Of a stretch of DNA of 64,000 nt, positions 46,870-58,590 are shown in pieces. The notes below the pieces were generated by a model that was given only the letters and a program-made list of their open reading frames with translations, searched no databases and had not been told where the DNA came from. This stretch comes from Sindora glabra (lineage: Eukaryota; Streptophyta; Magnoliopsida; Fabales; Fabaceae): the NCBI GenBank assembly GCA_020226215.1, contig CM035235.1, positions 64,501-128,500 on the forward strand, written 5' to 3'. A program made the position numbers and the translations under genes. Every line of letters starts with the position of its first letter. Position 1 is the first letter of the stretch.

Positions 46870-48230
46870 TGGTGTATATGCCCTAAAACTAATCATATGG
46901 ATAATTGTATATTTGAATCATGTTATTTTAATGGTAATTCTAATTATCATATTTATACATATATTATTTGTGTAACATATTTAATTATGATAATAACCTT
47001 AAAATAATTATATTCTTAAATGTCCCTAATCATATATCATTATGAATTGGGTTACTTTAATATGTTAAGACTAATATGTGTGGTGACTTATATGAGATAT
47101 TAAGTCTACACATGAATACAAGTTAGAAAACTTGTATACTGGACCGATCCACCCTTAAAACACTACATTGGATTGTTATGTGAGTGTTATGAGTGATTCT
47201 TAGTGATCATTATTAATATGGTCCTTTAACATGAGATCGCCAAGGTTTCCTACATGTGAGTTTCATATTTTAATACTACTCCATGTCACTTATGATTGAG
47301 TGAATATAAGGGTAGTTATTGGATATGTCATATATCATGCGGATGAATTTATGTGATCAAAATGAAATCTGTCCTTCCTATATAACAGGAGTGGCATCTG
47401 TGAGCGTTTTGATTAAGTAAAGTTAAGAAAAATGCATGGCCATGATCAAATAAATTGACATGAGATTTTAATGACATTTAGTTTAGTTAACTTACTTAGA
47501 AATCAAGAAACTTTTGAATTGGGCTATACAGGAATGACATGGTCCATGTCTCGTATTCAATCTAGATGTCTAAGATAAAAGGACATAGATAATGATCACA
47601 TGTAAAGATTCAATTGAATCACTGACTTTTTCATTACTTAGGTAACAATGATGTGTTGCTAGACATCGCTCATTGTTTATGATAATTAATGTGATTTATG
47701 ATCATTACCAATTTAATGAGAGTCTGTAAAATTGCACACTTAGAACCTAATGGATTTGGAATTGATGGACCAAATTGTTTAGGCCTAATATATGGGAATT
47801 TCATATTATAATTATAAGGCCCAGTAATAAGCCTATAATTATACATGGAACAAAGCTTAATTAGTTTGGGTTTTATGTGCACCTATTTAAATAGGTTTAT
47901 TAGGTAATAATAAGGATTATTCACACATCCTCAAAACACAAAAAAATCTAGCAGCCTTTGAACCCTTGAAAGGCATAGTTAGCACTATGAAATAAAAGGA
48001 GGTGAATTCCAATCAGTGTACGTGAGACGTTCATTGGTAATTCGTAGGTTCGTGTGGATACCTCGAAATCTTCAATCAGAAGTAAGTAAAAAAGGGTGAT
48101 TAGCGATCAGACTTTTGAAGTGTTAAAAAAAAAAGGTAATCAAATCCCTATCCTGATCTAATTATTTCACATGGATCTTTGGCTAGGATTGGTTAATTCC
48201 ACTGTATTTATTTGGCTTTTGATTCTAACA
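46870..48230 (+). repeat. 3' LTR of the copia element
   Basis: The likely extent is 1361 bp from TGGTGTATATGCCC to CTAACA. Only 47649-48230 is shared with the 5' LTR. If the 5' LTR start is taken as the true border, the LTR is 582 bp and 46870-47648 is internal. The right TSD GCAAG follows at 48231. The reverse frame at 47670-47882 is not a gene. Confidence 0.65.
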
Positions 48231-48269
48231 GCAAGATCATTTATCATGAAAAATTACTACTACATAAGC

Positions 48270-49237
48270 TTAAGGTTAATATTCATCATCTTGCAATGCG
48301 GGGTAGGAATCAATAAGATGAGTTAGACATAAGCATATACCACAAAGTTTAATAAGAAGTAAAGCTTGAGTTTGCTATTGTCCTACAGCTATTTGTCTTA
48401 TTAGAGAAGTCAATTCATCTAATCTATACTCTATTCTTTACTGATTTGAATGGGAGAAATCCATTTCATGCATACTTATAATAGCGTTTATAATTCTAGT
48501 GCCAAAATTGTTAGGAGTTATTAGTCATTTTAACTATTAAATTTTTGGTTCCCACAAAATTTTGGTCTACTAATACTTCCCATTAGCAACATTAATCATA
48601 CTTTTGTCTATTGGTCAAAGCTTTTTATAAAAATACTAAATCAAGAGTTGCTCACTAATTTGATGGTGTGGATAACTTGAACATAGCTTTTTTAAATCTC
48701 TACCATTACTCATATAATGTCTCACCAATCATCGGCCTTATGCCATCTATTTTTTCTTGATTGCAACAACTTTTAAAATAGGGAAGAAGTTCTTAAGGAA
48801 TATCCTTTTCACATCATTCTAACTAGTGATAGAACCTGGACAAAGATAGTATAATCCTTGGTTGCATTAACAAATGAGAAAGGAAATGCCTTCAATTTCA
48901 TGTTTTAGCAAACCACATAGAACTCCTTTAAATATTTATAAGAGTCCTCACCTATAAGACCATGAAATCGAGGAAGTAAATGAATTAGTCCAGATTTAAG
49001 CTGAAAGTTAACATTGAGATCGGGATGTTGGATACCTAATGATTAGTAAGTAACATAAAGGGTAGCCAATTCTTTTAATGTCTTATTATTTGCTATATTA
49101 TCAAAATTATCAAGAAGAATGAAATGAAGGATAGAGATGCCAAAACTATGTGTATTCCTAATCTTATAATGCAAATGAAAAGTTTTATCTATTTCAAGAT
49201 CAAATTCTAATAATTCACTAACAAATTACCTAGTCAT
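48270..49237 (-). pseudogene. Athila-type gag, A2 copy, broken
   Basis: On the minus strand the gag starts at an ATG at 49237, in the same context as in A3 and A4. Recognisable pieces include the NKTLKELATL-like segment (about 49090-49060) and FKKLCSSYPHHQ-like and SEQLL-like segments (about 48700-48630). Stops and frameshifts are frequent. The coding continues, after removal of A3, into the linker at 19676 and below. Confidence 0.7.
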
Positions 49238-49853
49238 GCACTACATTACACTATAGAGTACCATAAGAACATAAAAATAACCAAAATACTAATGTGCTAT
49301 TAAAAATCATTCAAAACACATCTAATTTACCTATCTAAACATTTTTAAAAATTATAGGACTACTATAAAATGAAAGTTATAACTATATACAACCCAAAAA
49401 TATAATAAAAAAGTTTTAAAAAAATAAAAAATGGTTTAAATGATGGAATTTAACTAAAAAATAGGGGACCTATGGTTAGTAAGCTATCAATAAGCCTTGA
49501 GTAAGAAAATATTTTCTACCATCACAAAAACCTTTAACTTAATTAGGGCTAGTAATTCTGGTATTAGTTTTGGAGAATGGGAAGTAGTATATATGTAGCT
49601 TATTTAGATAAGCCAAGAACTTCTAGTAAAATGCAAAATTTAAAACGAAGTAATATATGATGGAAAAAGGATGAATTGAAATGAAGGAATATACAACAGT
49701 TAAAGATTACAAGAGGATACAAGAAAATGTAGAAAAATAATAGATGACATAAAATGCAAAGAAATACTAATAGATGCAAAAATTCAATAGAATGCTTAAA
49801 CAATTATGCAAATCATAGCTAATAAAGGATAAAAAGGGATAAATCAAAATGGA
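49238..49853 (-). other. A2 untranslated leader
   Basis: Reverse copy of the family leader, between gag start and PBS. The frame at 49600-49803 corresponds to the leader frame of A1 (10304) and is not a gene. Confidence 0.6.
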
Positions 49854-49871
49854 TCCTTGGCAATGGCACCA
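49854..49871 (-). other. A2 primer binding site (tRNA-Asp type)
   Basis: On the minus strand TGGTGCCATTGCCAAGGA, a close match to the tRNA-Asp-type site TGGCGCCGTTGCCGGGGA. It fixes A2's orientation and its LTR border at 49878. Confidence 0.8.
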
Positions 49872-49877
49872 AAATTT

Positions 49878-51495
49878 TGACACGTGTCACAATATAGTCA
49901 AAATTAGAATACTGGTTTGATATGTATATATTTTGCAATATAAGGTGAAAAATCAAGTCGAACCCTTAGTAATCCACCTAGCTTATCTTATCATTATAAT
50001 TTATTGACTATGACTATAAAATCATTTAAGCTTTTTATGAATTAAAAGACAAAGAGAGAAATATAAATGGAAATGAAACAAAATAGGATGTAGGAATGCA
50101 AGAACACAATATACAAACAACAAAACAAAATATGATGAATGCAAAGAGAAACAAAACTAAATTAAGGGGTTTGATTTGAAATTATGTATAATTCACTATT
50201 AGAAATATTATATAGAAGTAGTGCAAAAGTAAACAAGAAATTAAAATAGAATCACAATTGATCCAAGGAATTAAGAACTCTTTATTGGTTTGATCACAAG
50301 TCATAATATATTTGATAATTTGAATTAATTTTTTAGTCTAGAATTATTTAAAACCCCTATAATAATTAAAAATTCTATATTAGATAACTATTTAGGATTT
50401 AATCAATTAAGATTAACATAACTAAGTAACTACTATAACACGTAAAGCTAGATCAAAATTGATTTGAAAATAGAATTTAACTAAATTAAAAGATTAAACC
50501 AAAAACTTTTGATTTAATAATTTAACTTTTTTCCCAAGTTAAGAATAGTGATTAACTAACCATAATTTAACATAAAAGTATATAGATATAAAAAATCATA
50601 ATACTAAGCACAAATTATACCAAATAAATGTCTAACTCATATAATTTCAAACAATCAGAATAAAGAATGAAGGAAAGAGAAAAATCAATTAACAAAAGTT
50701 AACATTACAACTTATAATCTCATAATTCAAACAGAGATAAACCTCAAATTCCTTCAATCAATTAGAAATTTAGCTTTCCATGGCTAAAAATGAAGAAACT
50801 TGAAAAAGAGAAGAAAGCTATCCAAAGTTATGTAAAATTATGTTCTTGCTTTTTGAGGTACAAACTCTATATCTGATTTCCTTTCACTACTAAACATAAT
50901 AGACTAAAATAATATGTCTTTTAGGGTTACAAAAAATTAGGTCTTGCTAATTTTGAAAGCCCAAAACCTAATTTACAAAATAATACGTTACAAGAGTTAT
51001 TGCAATAAAATCTCATAGATATGACTTCTAGCCATTGTAAGGCTACTAAAACTATGTAAATTCACTAAACTTTAAACATAAAAAATATTGATCTAGGTTT
51101 TAGGAAACTTTGAGCACTAGTTTCACCTTGATTAGACATCTAGAGCTCTAGATATGGCTTGAAAATCAAAATTGGGTGAGCTTAGATAAAAATAAAACAT
51201 CAATTTCTCTGCTAAATTTGAGCTTCCAAACATATAAATTAGGCTTTAGTTAAAACATGAAATTTGTAGAGCTTCCTTTAAGCTTTCCAAAGATATAAAG
51301 AACACCTAAACTTGATGTTTGAAACTTAAGATACAGTGGAAAATTTAAAATAGTATAAAAATTCAACATTAATAGAATAATTTGAAAACTAACTTCCAAA
51401 TAGAAAATAAGGCTAATTCTATAAAAATAAGCATATGTAACACACTAAGAAACATAAAATAGGAGGAAAAAATATAAATAACATCTTACACATCA
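49878..51495 (-). repeat. 5' LTR of A2
   Basis: A complete 1618-bp LTR in reverse. On the minus strand it starts TGATGTGTAAGATG (51495) and ends near TGACACGTGTCA (49878 side). The first base to the right, 51496, is inside a gypsy RT. Confidence 0.87.
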
Positions 51496-54190
51496 ATAGT
51501 TGGTTATGCCATTCAGCTTAAAGAATGATAGAACTACCTACCAGCAAGCAATGAATACTATCCTTCATGACATAATTGGTAAGTCAATGAAGTTAATATT
51601 AATGACATATTGGTAAAATGTAATTCCTATAATGAACATGTAGAGTATTTAAAGCAAGTTTTTGACCTAATGCACTAAGACAGTATAAAAATGAACCTAT
51701 TGAAGTGTGTGTTTAGCATTTTAATAAGAAACTTCTTAGGCTTTTTGATACACTAAAAGAGAACCAAAATTGACAAGAACAAAACTAAAACCATTATGGA
51801 GATTTTGGTAGTAGCCAATAAAAAGGAATTACAATGTTCTTTTGGCAATGACAATTTATTAAGGTGGTTCATTTCAAATTTATCTAGCTAAACTAGAGTG
51901 TTCTTACCCCTCTTTTGAGGTTGAAAAACATTAAACAATTTGAACGGAAGGAGGAACATCAAGTTATATTTGAAGATATTAAAACATCTTAGTTAAAATA
52001 TTATTTTTTATTTGAAGTTGACATCTTAAACTATATTTTTTTACTTTTGATAATGTAATAGAGTGATTTGTAGCCTAAGAAAATGATAAAGGTAAAGAAA
52101 AGGCCATTTACTATTTATCAAGAATGTCGAATATAATTGAACAAAAGTATTCAATAATGAAAAAATTATACTTTTCTTTGTGTTTTTCTTCAATAAAACT
52201 CAAATATTACTTACTACCAATCACTTTGTTAGTATTAGCAAAAACAAACATCCTTAAATACATGTTAACATAACCTTGATTCATGGATAAATTGGAAAAT
52301 AGGTTTTAAGCCTAACCAAATTTACATTACAATATTATCAATTGAAAACTGTAAAAGGATAATTAATGATTCATTTAATATTCAAGCATAACACATGGTC
52401 AATAGACTTTGTTGGTATAAATTATTAGAAACTATATTTCAATAGTTCTTATTATAAAAATAGTGTAGGCATTAGCTAACAATCATAATGCTGCTTGGAA
52501 AGGTAGTCCAATTTGCATTTACATTTGGCATAAAATACTTAAATGATAAAATTAAATATGAGGCATTAATCATCAACTTAAAGTTATTATTAAAACAAAG
52601 GGCATGTAATATTGAAATCAATGATGATTCACAATTACTTGCTACAAATTACTAGAGAGTATAAATGTATAAATCCTAATATAGCAAAATATTTGACCAT
52701 TATGGCTAGGTTATTATATGAGTTCAATGATGTATCTATCAAACATATCTTTAGAATAGACAATGAAAAAGCTAATATCTTAGCCTAGATCATGTCAGGT
52801 TATAAAGTAAACTAATGAAAGTTAGTAAAGTTGATTACTTACAAAGTACACCTTAAACTAGTAAAGTTGATTACCCATAGAGTATACCTTGAACTAGTAA
52901 ACATAAGACATTGGGAATGCTATAGTTAACTAGAGAACCCTTTTGGTTGATTACCTAACCAATCCATCTAGCAATGCTAATTGAATAATTAAAGTTAAGG
53001 CCTTGAAATTTGTACTTCTTGATGGAGAATTATATAAAAAGGGCTTTGATGGAAAGTTATTAAGGTGCTTAAGTAAAGATAAGATTATGCCAACCATAAT
53101 TGAAGCATATAAAGGCATCTATACAACTTATTAGGCTAGAATAAAGATGAAGTAGGCATTTGTTTACAAAGGTTTTGACTACCTAAAGATGATTGGTGAT
53201 TGCATAAATTATGCCAAAGTTTACTAAGAATTCCTAAAATATAGGCCTATCCAGACAGTCCTAACTGTTAAATTAACATATATAATCAAGTATTTACCAT
53301 TAACAAGATAGGCTATGGATGTAATTAGTAAGGTTTATCTACATTTGACCAAAGGCCATCATTATATTTTGGTTGCAATAAATTATTTTACTAAGTAGGT
53401 TAAAGTAGTTATGTTTAAAGAAATAAAGTAGGCAAGTGTCATTAATTTCATTAAAAATAAATTAATATGTAGATTTAGCATACATAAAACCATTACAACT
53501 GATTAAGGGATAATATTCACTAGTCAAAAAGTAAGGAAATATTTTGAATCAAGTGGAATTAAACTATTGACATTTACACCATATTATGCATAAGCCAATG
53601 GCCAAGTTAAGGCTACCAACAAGTTAATCATTAATGTGATAAAAAAACATATTGACTATTACCTCAAGAATTGGCACTAAATGTTGCATTCTAGGCAATT
53701 AAAAGTTTACCCAGAGGATTAACTAAAGCAGTGCTTTACAAATTGATTTTTAATCATGACATGATGTTATTAGTTAAGGTAATAATGTAAGCTTTAAGAG
53801 TGGAGAAGCAGAATGGGCTACCACTAAATGATTATTATAATTTAATGTTTAATGAGTTAAGAAACTTAAATAAATGCTGGTGGAATGCTTTAGACTCTTT
53901 AGTGCATAACAAGGAAAAATTAGCTAACTAATACGATAAGTATGTTAAAAGTAAGGAATTTGTGCAAAGTCAATAGGTATAGGAAGTTATTCTACTAATG
54001 CAAACTTTGTCAAGTTATAATAAATGGTTACCTTATTAAGAAGGACCATTTTTAGTTATTGATTATTTCAATAAAAATAGTTACAAAGTTTACATTGTTA
54101 AAGAGGGTAGAGTCAAAATTATTAATGGTAAGTATTTAAAAGAGTACAAATCAAGCATTCATGAGGTCAATATAATTGATACTTTGTGAA
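51496..54190 (+). pseudogene. Element G: Ty3/gypsy (Tat-type) pol, right part, broken
   Basis: The sequence begins inside the reverse transcriptase at VMPFSLKN, then TYQQAMNTILHDIIGKSM, the catalytic box VNINDILVK (VYVDDI expected, so the first catalytic Asp is Asn), MNLLKCVF and NFLGFLIH. RNase H traces lie at 52500-52670 (KYEALIINLKLLLKQRA, then INDDSQLLATN). Integrase is at 53310-53720 (MDVISKVYLHLTKGHHYIL, ITTD, then TPYYA and ANGQVKATNKLI, catalytic Glu to Lys), and a GPY-type end (GPFLVIDYFNKNSYKVYI) near 54040-54100. RT before integrase identifies gypsy. The part left of 51496 is missing from the window. Confidence 0.82.
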
Positions 54191-54628
54191 ATGAGTTATT
54201 TATATAAAAGGGTTGAAAATATAGTTAAAGTTAGAGGTATAATGCATAACTTAGTTAAAAATTTTCATTCATTGCAAAATAACTGAAAGAGGTTATTGTC
54301 AATATCCAAATTATGTAAACCTAAATTGGCCAAAAATATTTATAATTATAGATTAAGCTCTTTTTGGCTACAAAATATAATTTTATGGAATGAAAAGATG
54401 ACTTAATATTTTGCCACTAAGCAATGGTTGTTTCCTTGCATTTCTGCATGGGTTAACATTCACCTTTTATGTCTACCAATTTAGCATTAGTGGGCTTGAA
54501 ATTTTTCAAATTTAACTTAGCTTATTGTGAGAAGGTTTATTATTCATCTTTAGCTACTTTAAATGTGGATTCAAATTTTACCATACTCTTTAAGCTTTTA
54601 TAAGCTGCAACTAAAGTTCAATAATTTA

Positions 54629-55453
54629 TTATTGTAAAAAGAAGAGTGTGATTGCATTCTTTTTCATATTCTTGATATAAGATTTATGTTTAAAAGCAAA
54701 GTTAACCTTCCTCCATTCACTATTTATAAGGAGTTCAAAAAGTTTATCATGATGTTGCTTAAAAGCTTGATAAGTATTAATAGTGGTAACTTTGCTTAAA
54801 TTTTCAATAATCTCAAGTAAAGTTTCAACAAAGTTATTAATAAAAGACTCTAGCCTTGTAGTAGTGCCCTCATTGACTAATAAAGCCTCTTGTAAAAATT
54901 TAAAGGTTGAATCCATCTTCTATTTAGACTTAGGGTCCTGAAGTAAGATTTCTAACTTCTATTTAAGTAAAGAGCCAATTTAGCTGAGGCTTTCTTATGC
55001 TTTTTTTTTAGGTCGAACGAAGCTTATTTGACTATAAACATTAAAGCCAAGTTTGAAGTATTAGCCAAAATAAGTGAACTCTAAATAACAAAAAGATTTC
55101 CCTCATTGATCTCATCTTTAGCTTGATTATCTTTTGAATGCTCCTTGTTGATATCATTCTCACTTTTATGATTTTTCGAGTCACCACCTTTATTCTTAAA
55201 TATGTAAAACTCAATAGGATCTTAGCCTCCTCTGCTTCATTCATATTATTACCACCTAAAGGTAATTACTCCTACCATATTATATTTTGTACTTTTTTGT
55301 TAACTAAAGATAACATTCAACCAAACTTGTACCTTATCAGTGGTATTAGTGGTCTTCATGGAATTAGTAAGGTAGACTCAATTTTGTTAAACACTTTAAT
55401 AAGAGTTAGAGTCTTAGGGTTAGAAGGTTAACCACTAGGAGTTGGAGGCATTT
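54629..55453 (-). pseudogene. Unrecognised antisense coding remnant downstream of G pol
   Basis: The minus strand reads from an ATG at 55453 (MPPTPSG, stop, PSNPKTLTLIKVFNKIE) with breaks to a clean final stretch at 54916-54629, 95 residues: MDSTFKFLQEALLVNEG, then SFINNFVETLLEIIENL and FELLINSEWRKVNFAFKHKS. That last part looks helical, possibly coiled coil. The family is not recognised. Its antisense placement just after a Tat-type pol would fit the extra open reading frame that some Tat elements carry there. It may be unrelated host sequence. Confidence 0.35.
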
Positions 55454-55689
55454 GAGAAGTTAGAAAAATTACAACCATAACGAGGTTCTCTTGAAAGTTG
55501 GAAAAAATTAAATATATAAATGAACAAAAAATATTAAAAAAAATACTTAAGAAGGTATTAGGTTACTTGAAATCTACACTATGAAATCCCTAAGCTAAGA
55601 TAAAGTTCAATTGTCTCTTGAAAAGACTATAGTTTAAGCTTGAAAGCAATTGAAAATAACAATCATTCATTTTTTTTAGTGCCCTACTT

Positions 55690-56360
55690 AGTAGGTTAAA
55701 TGTTGCTTATCATAAACTTGAAAGATAGCTACTTTCTTTTCCTTGTAATGAGGGACATATCTTTAACATTTTCGTCTTTAGGAAAAGCTTTATTAGTTTC
55801 ATCATAATACTTCTTCTTTACCACTTAGGTGATCGAATTAGGCAAAATTCCATAAAGCTCAATTGGTATTGAAATGCCTACAAAATTATAATTCAAAGTC
55901 CAAGTTAAACAAATAAGGTAATAGTTGAAATAATAAAAAAAATTTACTTCTAGGGCTTGAAGATTACTTATACTCAACATGAGTAGTTAGAAAAAAGTTT
56001 AGCCATAAGGCGAACACTCTTTAGTTTAAAAAGGTAATAGTAGGCTATGATGACACTAAGGGTTGATTCTTTTTTCTTAAGTATTAAAGCTATATGTCTA
56101 GAGATATCAAAAAAATAATTTATTAATATAATTGGTTTTAGCTTGAAATATAAGTTTTAAGAATGGCCAATGTTAGGATTTTTCTAGTATTCCTTCTACC
56201 ATTTCTTTTCATAATAGGCATTATAGCTTTCTTACTTTTTCTTAAGGGATTCCTCAACATGAAGGATGGTAGCTCGTATATGTCAGTAATCATAAATAGT
56301 TTTACAATATTTTTCATAGGCAAGGATTTCATCATAATACATATCCATAATTTTTTTTAG
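55690..56360 (-). pseudogene. Second antisense coding remnant, unrecognised
   Basis: Minus-strand pieces such as KKYYDETNKAFPKDENVKDM (about 55830-55770) and LYGILPNSIT (about 55850) read as real protein, with stops between them. Opposed frames at 56138-56335 and 56163-56360 overlap on both strands, so at most one is genuine. This may be the upstream part of the remnant at 54629-55453. No function is assigned. Confidence 0.25.
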
Positions 56361-57617
56361 GATGCATTAACAATTTACATAAAAAATATGTGTTAGCTTT
56401 TTATCAATAGATAGGTTGAAACATTAATAAGTATTGGTGTACTATAAACCCTAAAATGTTTTATTATAGGCATAACAAAGGAATAAGTTACAAAGAATAA
56501 AGATATTAAGCAAATTCTAATTAAGTGCTTCGACTATAGGAATATTAAAGGCTGTTAAGGTTTGCTTATGAACACAGGGATCGAGTGTGATTAAAACTCA
56601 ACCTTGGATAGGGCTAAATTATCTGGCCATAATAGTCAACAAATGCCATTTAACTGATAATGTCATGATTAAAACTAAGGGCTATGATCAATGCATGACC
56701 CTAAAGAACACTTGTATAAACTAGGCTATGCATGCCTTCTATAACATGTGGAAAACCTACAACGTGGTACCTATTACTCATTTATTAATCATACATTCAC
56801 ATAGTTTCATATTTATATGCATTTATGGTCCCATTTTAGGCACCACACTTCCATTATCACATAATGTTCTTATCATTACATTCTTATAAATTCTAACTTG
56901 GACTATCAAGATTTATTAATCAATTTAAACTCTTTGTAATAATTAATATTTAACTTAACATAGTCTTTTTGCAATATTTAAACAAGTCACGACATAATGG
57001 AAATAAGATTCTGCTTGTGGGTTATAGAGCACATATATTAGTTTAGTTACTTTCTTAATACAGATAGCAATCTTTAACTTCTTGCCTACATAAATAATGT
57101 GTGTGGCTTACCTTTATATAACACTCTTCTATCTAAGGTGCAAAGGATGATAGACTTGGGACTTCACTTTTATTTGTAAAACATAGAAAAACACTTCAAT
57201 AAGTTATTAACTCAGCAAGCAAATAACATATACCTAATGGAAATGGGATAAGTTAAGGCATGAGCATTTTACAGAAAACTTACAATTTACAATTAAATTA
57301 AGTAAAATGAGAATAAGTTGTACTAGGAAAATCATGGCTATCAATTAATGATAAAACAAAAACTAAAGGTTTTCCAAATAAATGATATCAAAAACAAATA
57401 TGAAAGTTTAACAATAATGTGAATTGCAAACATAGCACTTAAATTTATGCTGAAACAATAATAAAGTGGGAGTTTTTCAATTTGTTTAGCACACAGCTCA
57501 TAAGGTAAACTAACTAACTTACTATATTTAACAATATGATACATTTTTAATGAAAAGGTTGGACATTCATGCTATGAATATTAATAAGACATAGAAAGAT
57601 ATGTATAGGTATTTAAT
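56361..57617. other. Unassigned AT-rich region
   Basis: No coding, LTR or RNA feature was recognised. The reverse frame at 57341-57544 has no family resemblance and ordinary AT-rich composition. Confidence 0.4.
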
Positions 57618-58590
57618 TGCAATGTCGCTATACAGCAAAATTGGATTAAAAACTTATTTATTATAAAATAATGCAGTGAAGTACCATAAACTAAGTCGTA
57701 CCCCTAGTGATCTTTTGATATTATCTTTTATTATGAATTATTAACAATATGCAAAAATAGAATGTATAACAAAATGCAAAAACAAATATGAAAATAGAAT
57801 GCAACAAATGCAACCAAAATGAATGCATTATGTTGACAGAATATGCAAAATGCTGATACTATATGTAAAATTATGCAATAACAGAATGCAGAACATAGAA
57901 TGAGGATTATAAATTTAAATTGAAGTGAATGTATTAAAGAAAGTAAGAATGCAAAGCAAACAAAAAGAAGGAAAAATAATGTATTAAAACAACCGATTCA
58001 AAGAATTGAAAGATTTAATTTAGATTAATCATAGATCAATTAGAATTTAATTTTTCTAATTAATTCTTCTACCTTGAATTATCTAGAATCCATGTGATAA
58101 CTCATGAATCTTATACTAGATAATCATCTAGGATTTGATCAATTATGATAGCTGAATTAAGTAATCATTATAATCTTTAAACTAAATCGAAATTTTACAC
58201 ATTGGTTCCATGTTAATCGAATCTTTGTAACTCCAAATATGACTCAAAAATGGAGATAGGCTCAACTAGGATAGAGACATAACTTCAACTTCTCAATCAT
58301 GTATGACCTCCAAAACATCTGAATTGAGCTTAGGCAAAAACATAAAAGTTATAAATCTTTCTTTAAGATTTCTAACAATATAAAGATTACATCAATCTAA
58401 CATCTCAAGCTTAAGATATAATTGAAAAATAGAAATAACATCAAAATGTACCATTAATTGAATAAATTTAGAATATTGTAAAATCAATCCAAAATTATAA
58501 AATAAGGCCAATTCTATGAAATTAAGTATGTGTAACCTACTAAGAGATATAAAATAGGAAAAAATAAAATAATAAATATTTTTCTCATCA
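57618..58590 (-). mobile_element. Internally deleted LTR of the Athila-like family
   Basis: In reverse, the start (TGATGAGAAAAATATTTATT, 58590 side) and end (around 'tgcaatgtcgctatacagca', 57618 side) of the family LTR are both present, but length is only 973 bp. About 640 bp from the middle, including the TATA region, is missing at about 58200, where sequence jumps from the U5 part to the U3 part. No internal region is attached. The 5-bp flanks do not match convincingly. Confidence 0.75.

Larger units (their letters stand above)
38531..48230 (+). mobile_element. Ty1/copia element, decayed, carrying a hAT insertion
   Basis: The element begins TGATGTGTTGCTAG at 38531, ends TTGATTCTAACA at 48230, and has a perfect 5-bp TSD GCAAG (38526-38530, 48231-48235). 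The order is: 5' LTR (interrupted by a hAT element), initiator-Met-type PBS, leader, gag, protease, integrase, reverse transcriptase, RNase H, polypurine tract, LTR. Integrase before RT identifies the copia superfamily. Every domain has stops, so the element is dead. The two LTRs are of unequal extent. Confidence 0.9.
19677..48239 (+). mobile_element. A3: Athila-like element carrying LINE, A4 and copia insertions
   Basis: The outer ends are TGATGTAAAA at 19677 and ATCA at 48239, with a perfect TSD TTTAT at 19672-19676 and 48240-48244. Own sequence is about 7.7 kb: 5' LTR, PBS, gag, protease, tail, 3' untranslated region and a 3' LTR in three pieces (28359-29673, 38271-38530, 48236-48239). A LINE lies in the protease region, A4 in the 3' LTR, and a copia element three bases inside the end of the same LTR. 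It lacks RT, RNase H and integrase of its own. Confidence 0.9.
7545..51495 (-). mobile_element. A2: outer Athila-like gypsy element, reverse orientation, split by A1 and A3
   Basis: A2 is assembled from pieces that join cleanly once later insertions are removed: the 3' LTR remnant (7545-8303), 3' untranslated region (8304-8530 plus 16696-18160), protease region (18164-18960), gag-protease linker and gag (18961-19676 plus 48240-49237), leader, PBS, and 5' LTR (49878-51495). A1 split it at 8530/16696 and A3 at 19676/48240, each leaving a TSD. The 5' LTR abuts a gypsy reverse transcriptase at 51496, so A2 inserted into element G. The outer TSD cannot be checked because the left LTR is truncated. 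A2 carries no RT, RNase H or integrase of its own. Confidence 0.85.

Noticed and set aside
19677..48239. Assembly artefact joining unrelated retrotransposons
   Set aside because: Several independent TSDs match across gaps of up to 28 kb, and restored junctions align to intact copies; a misassembly would not produce this.
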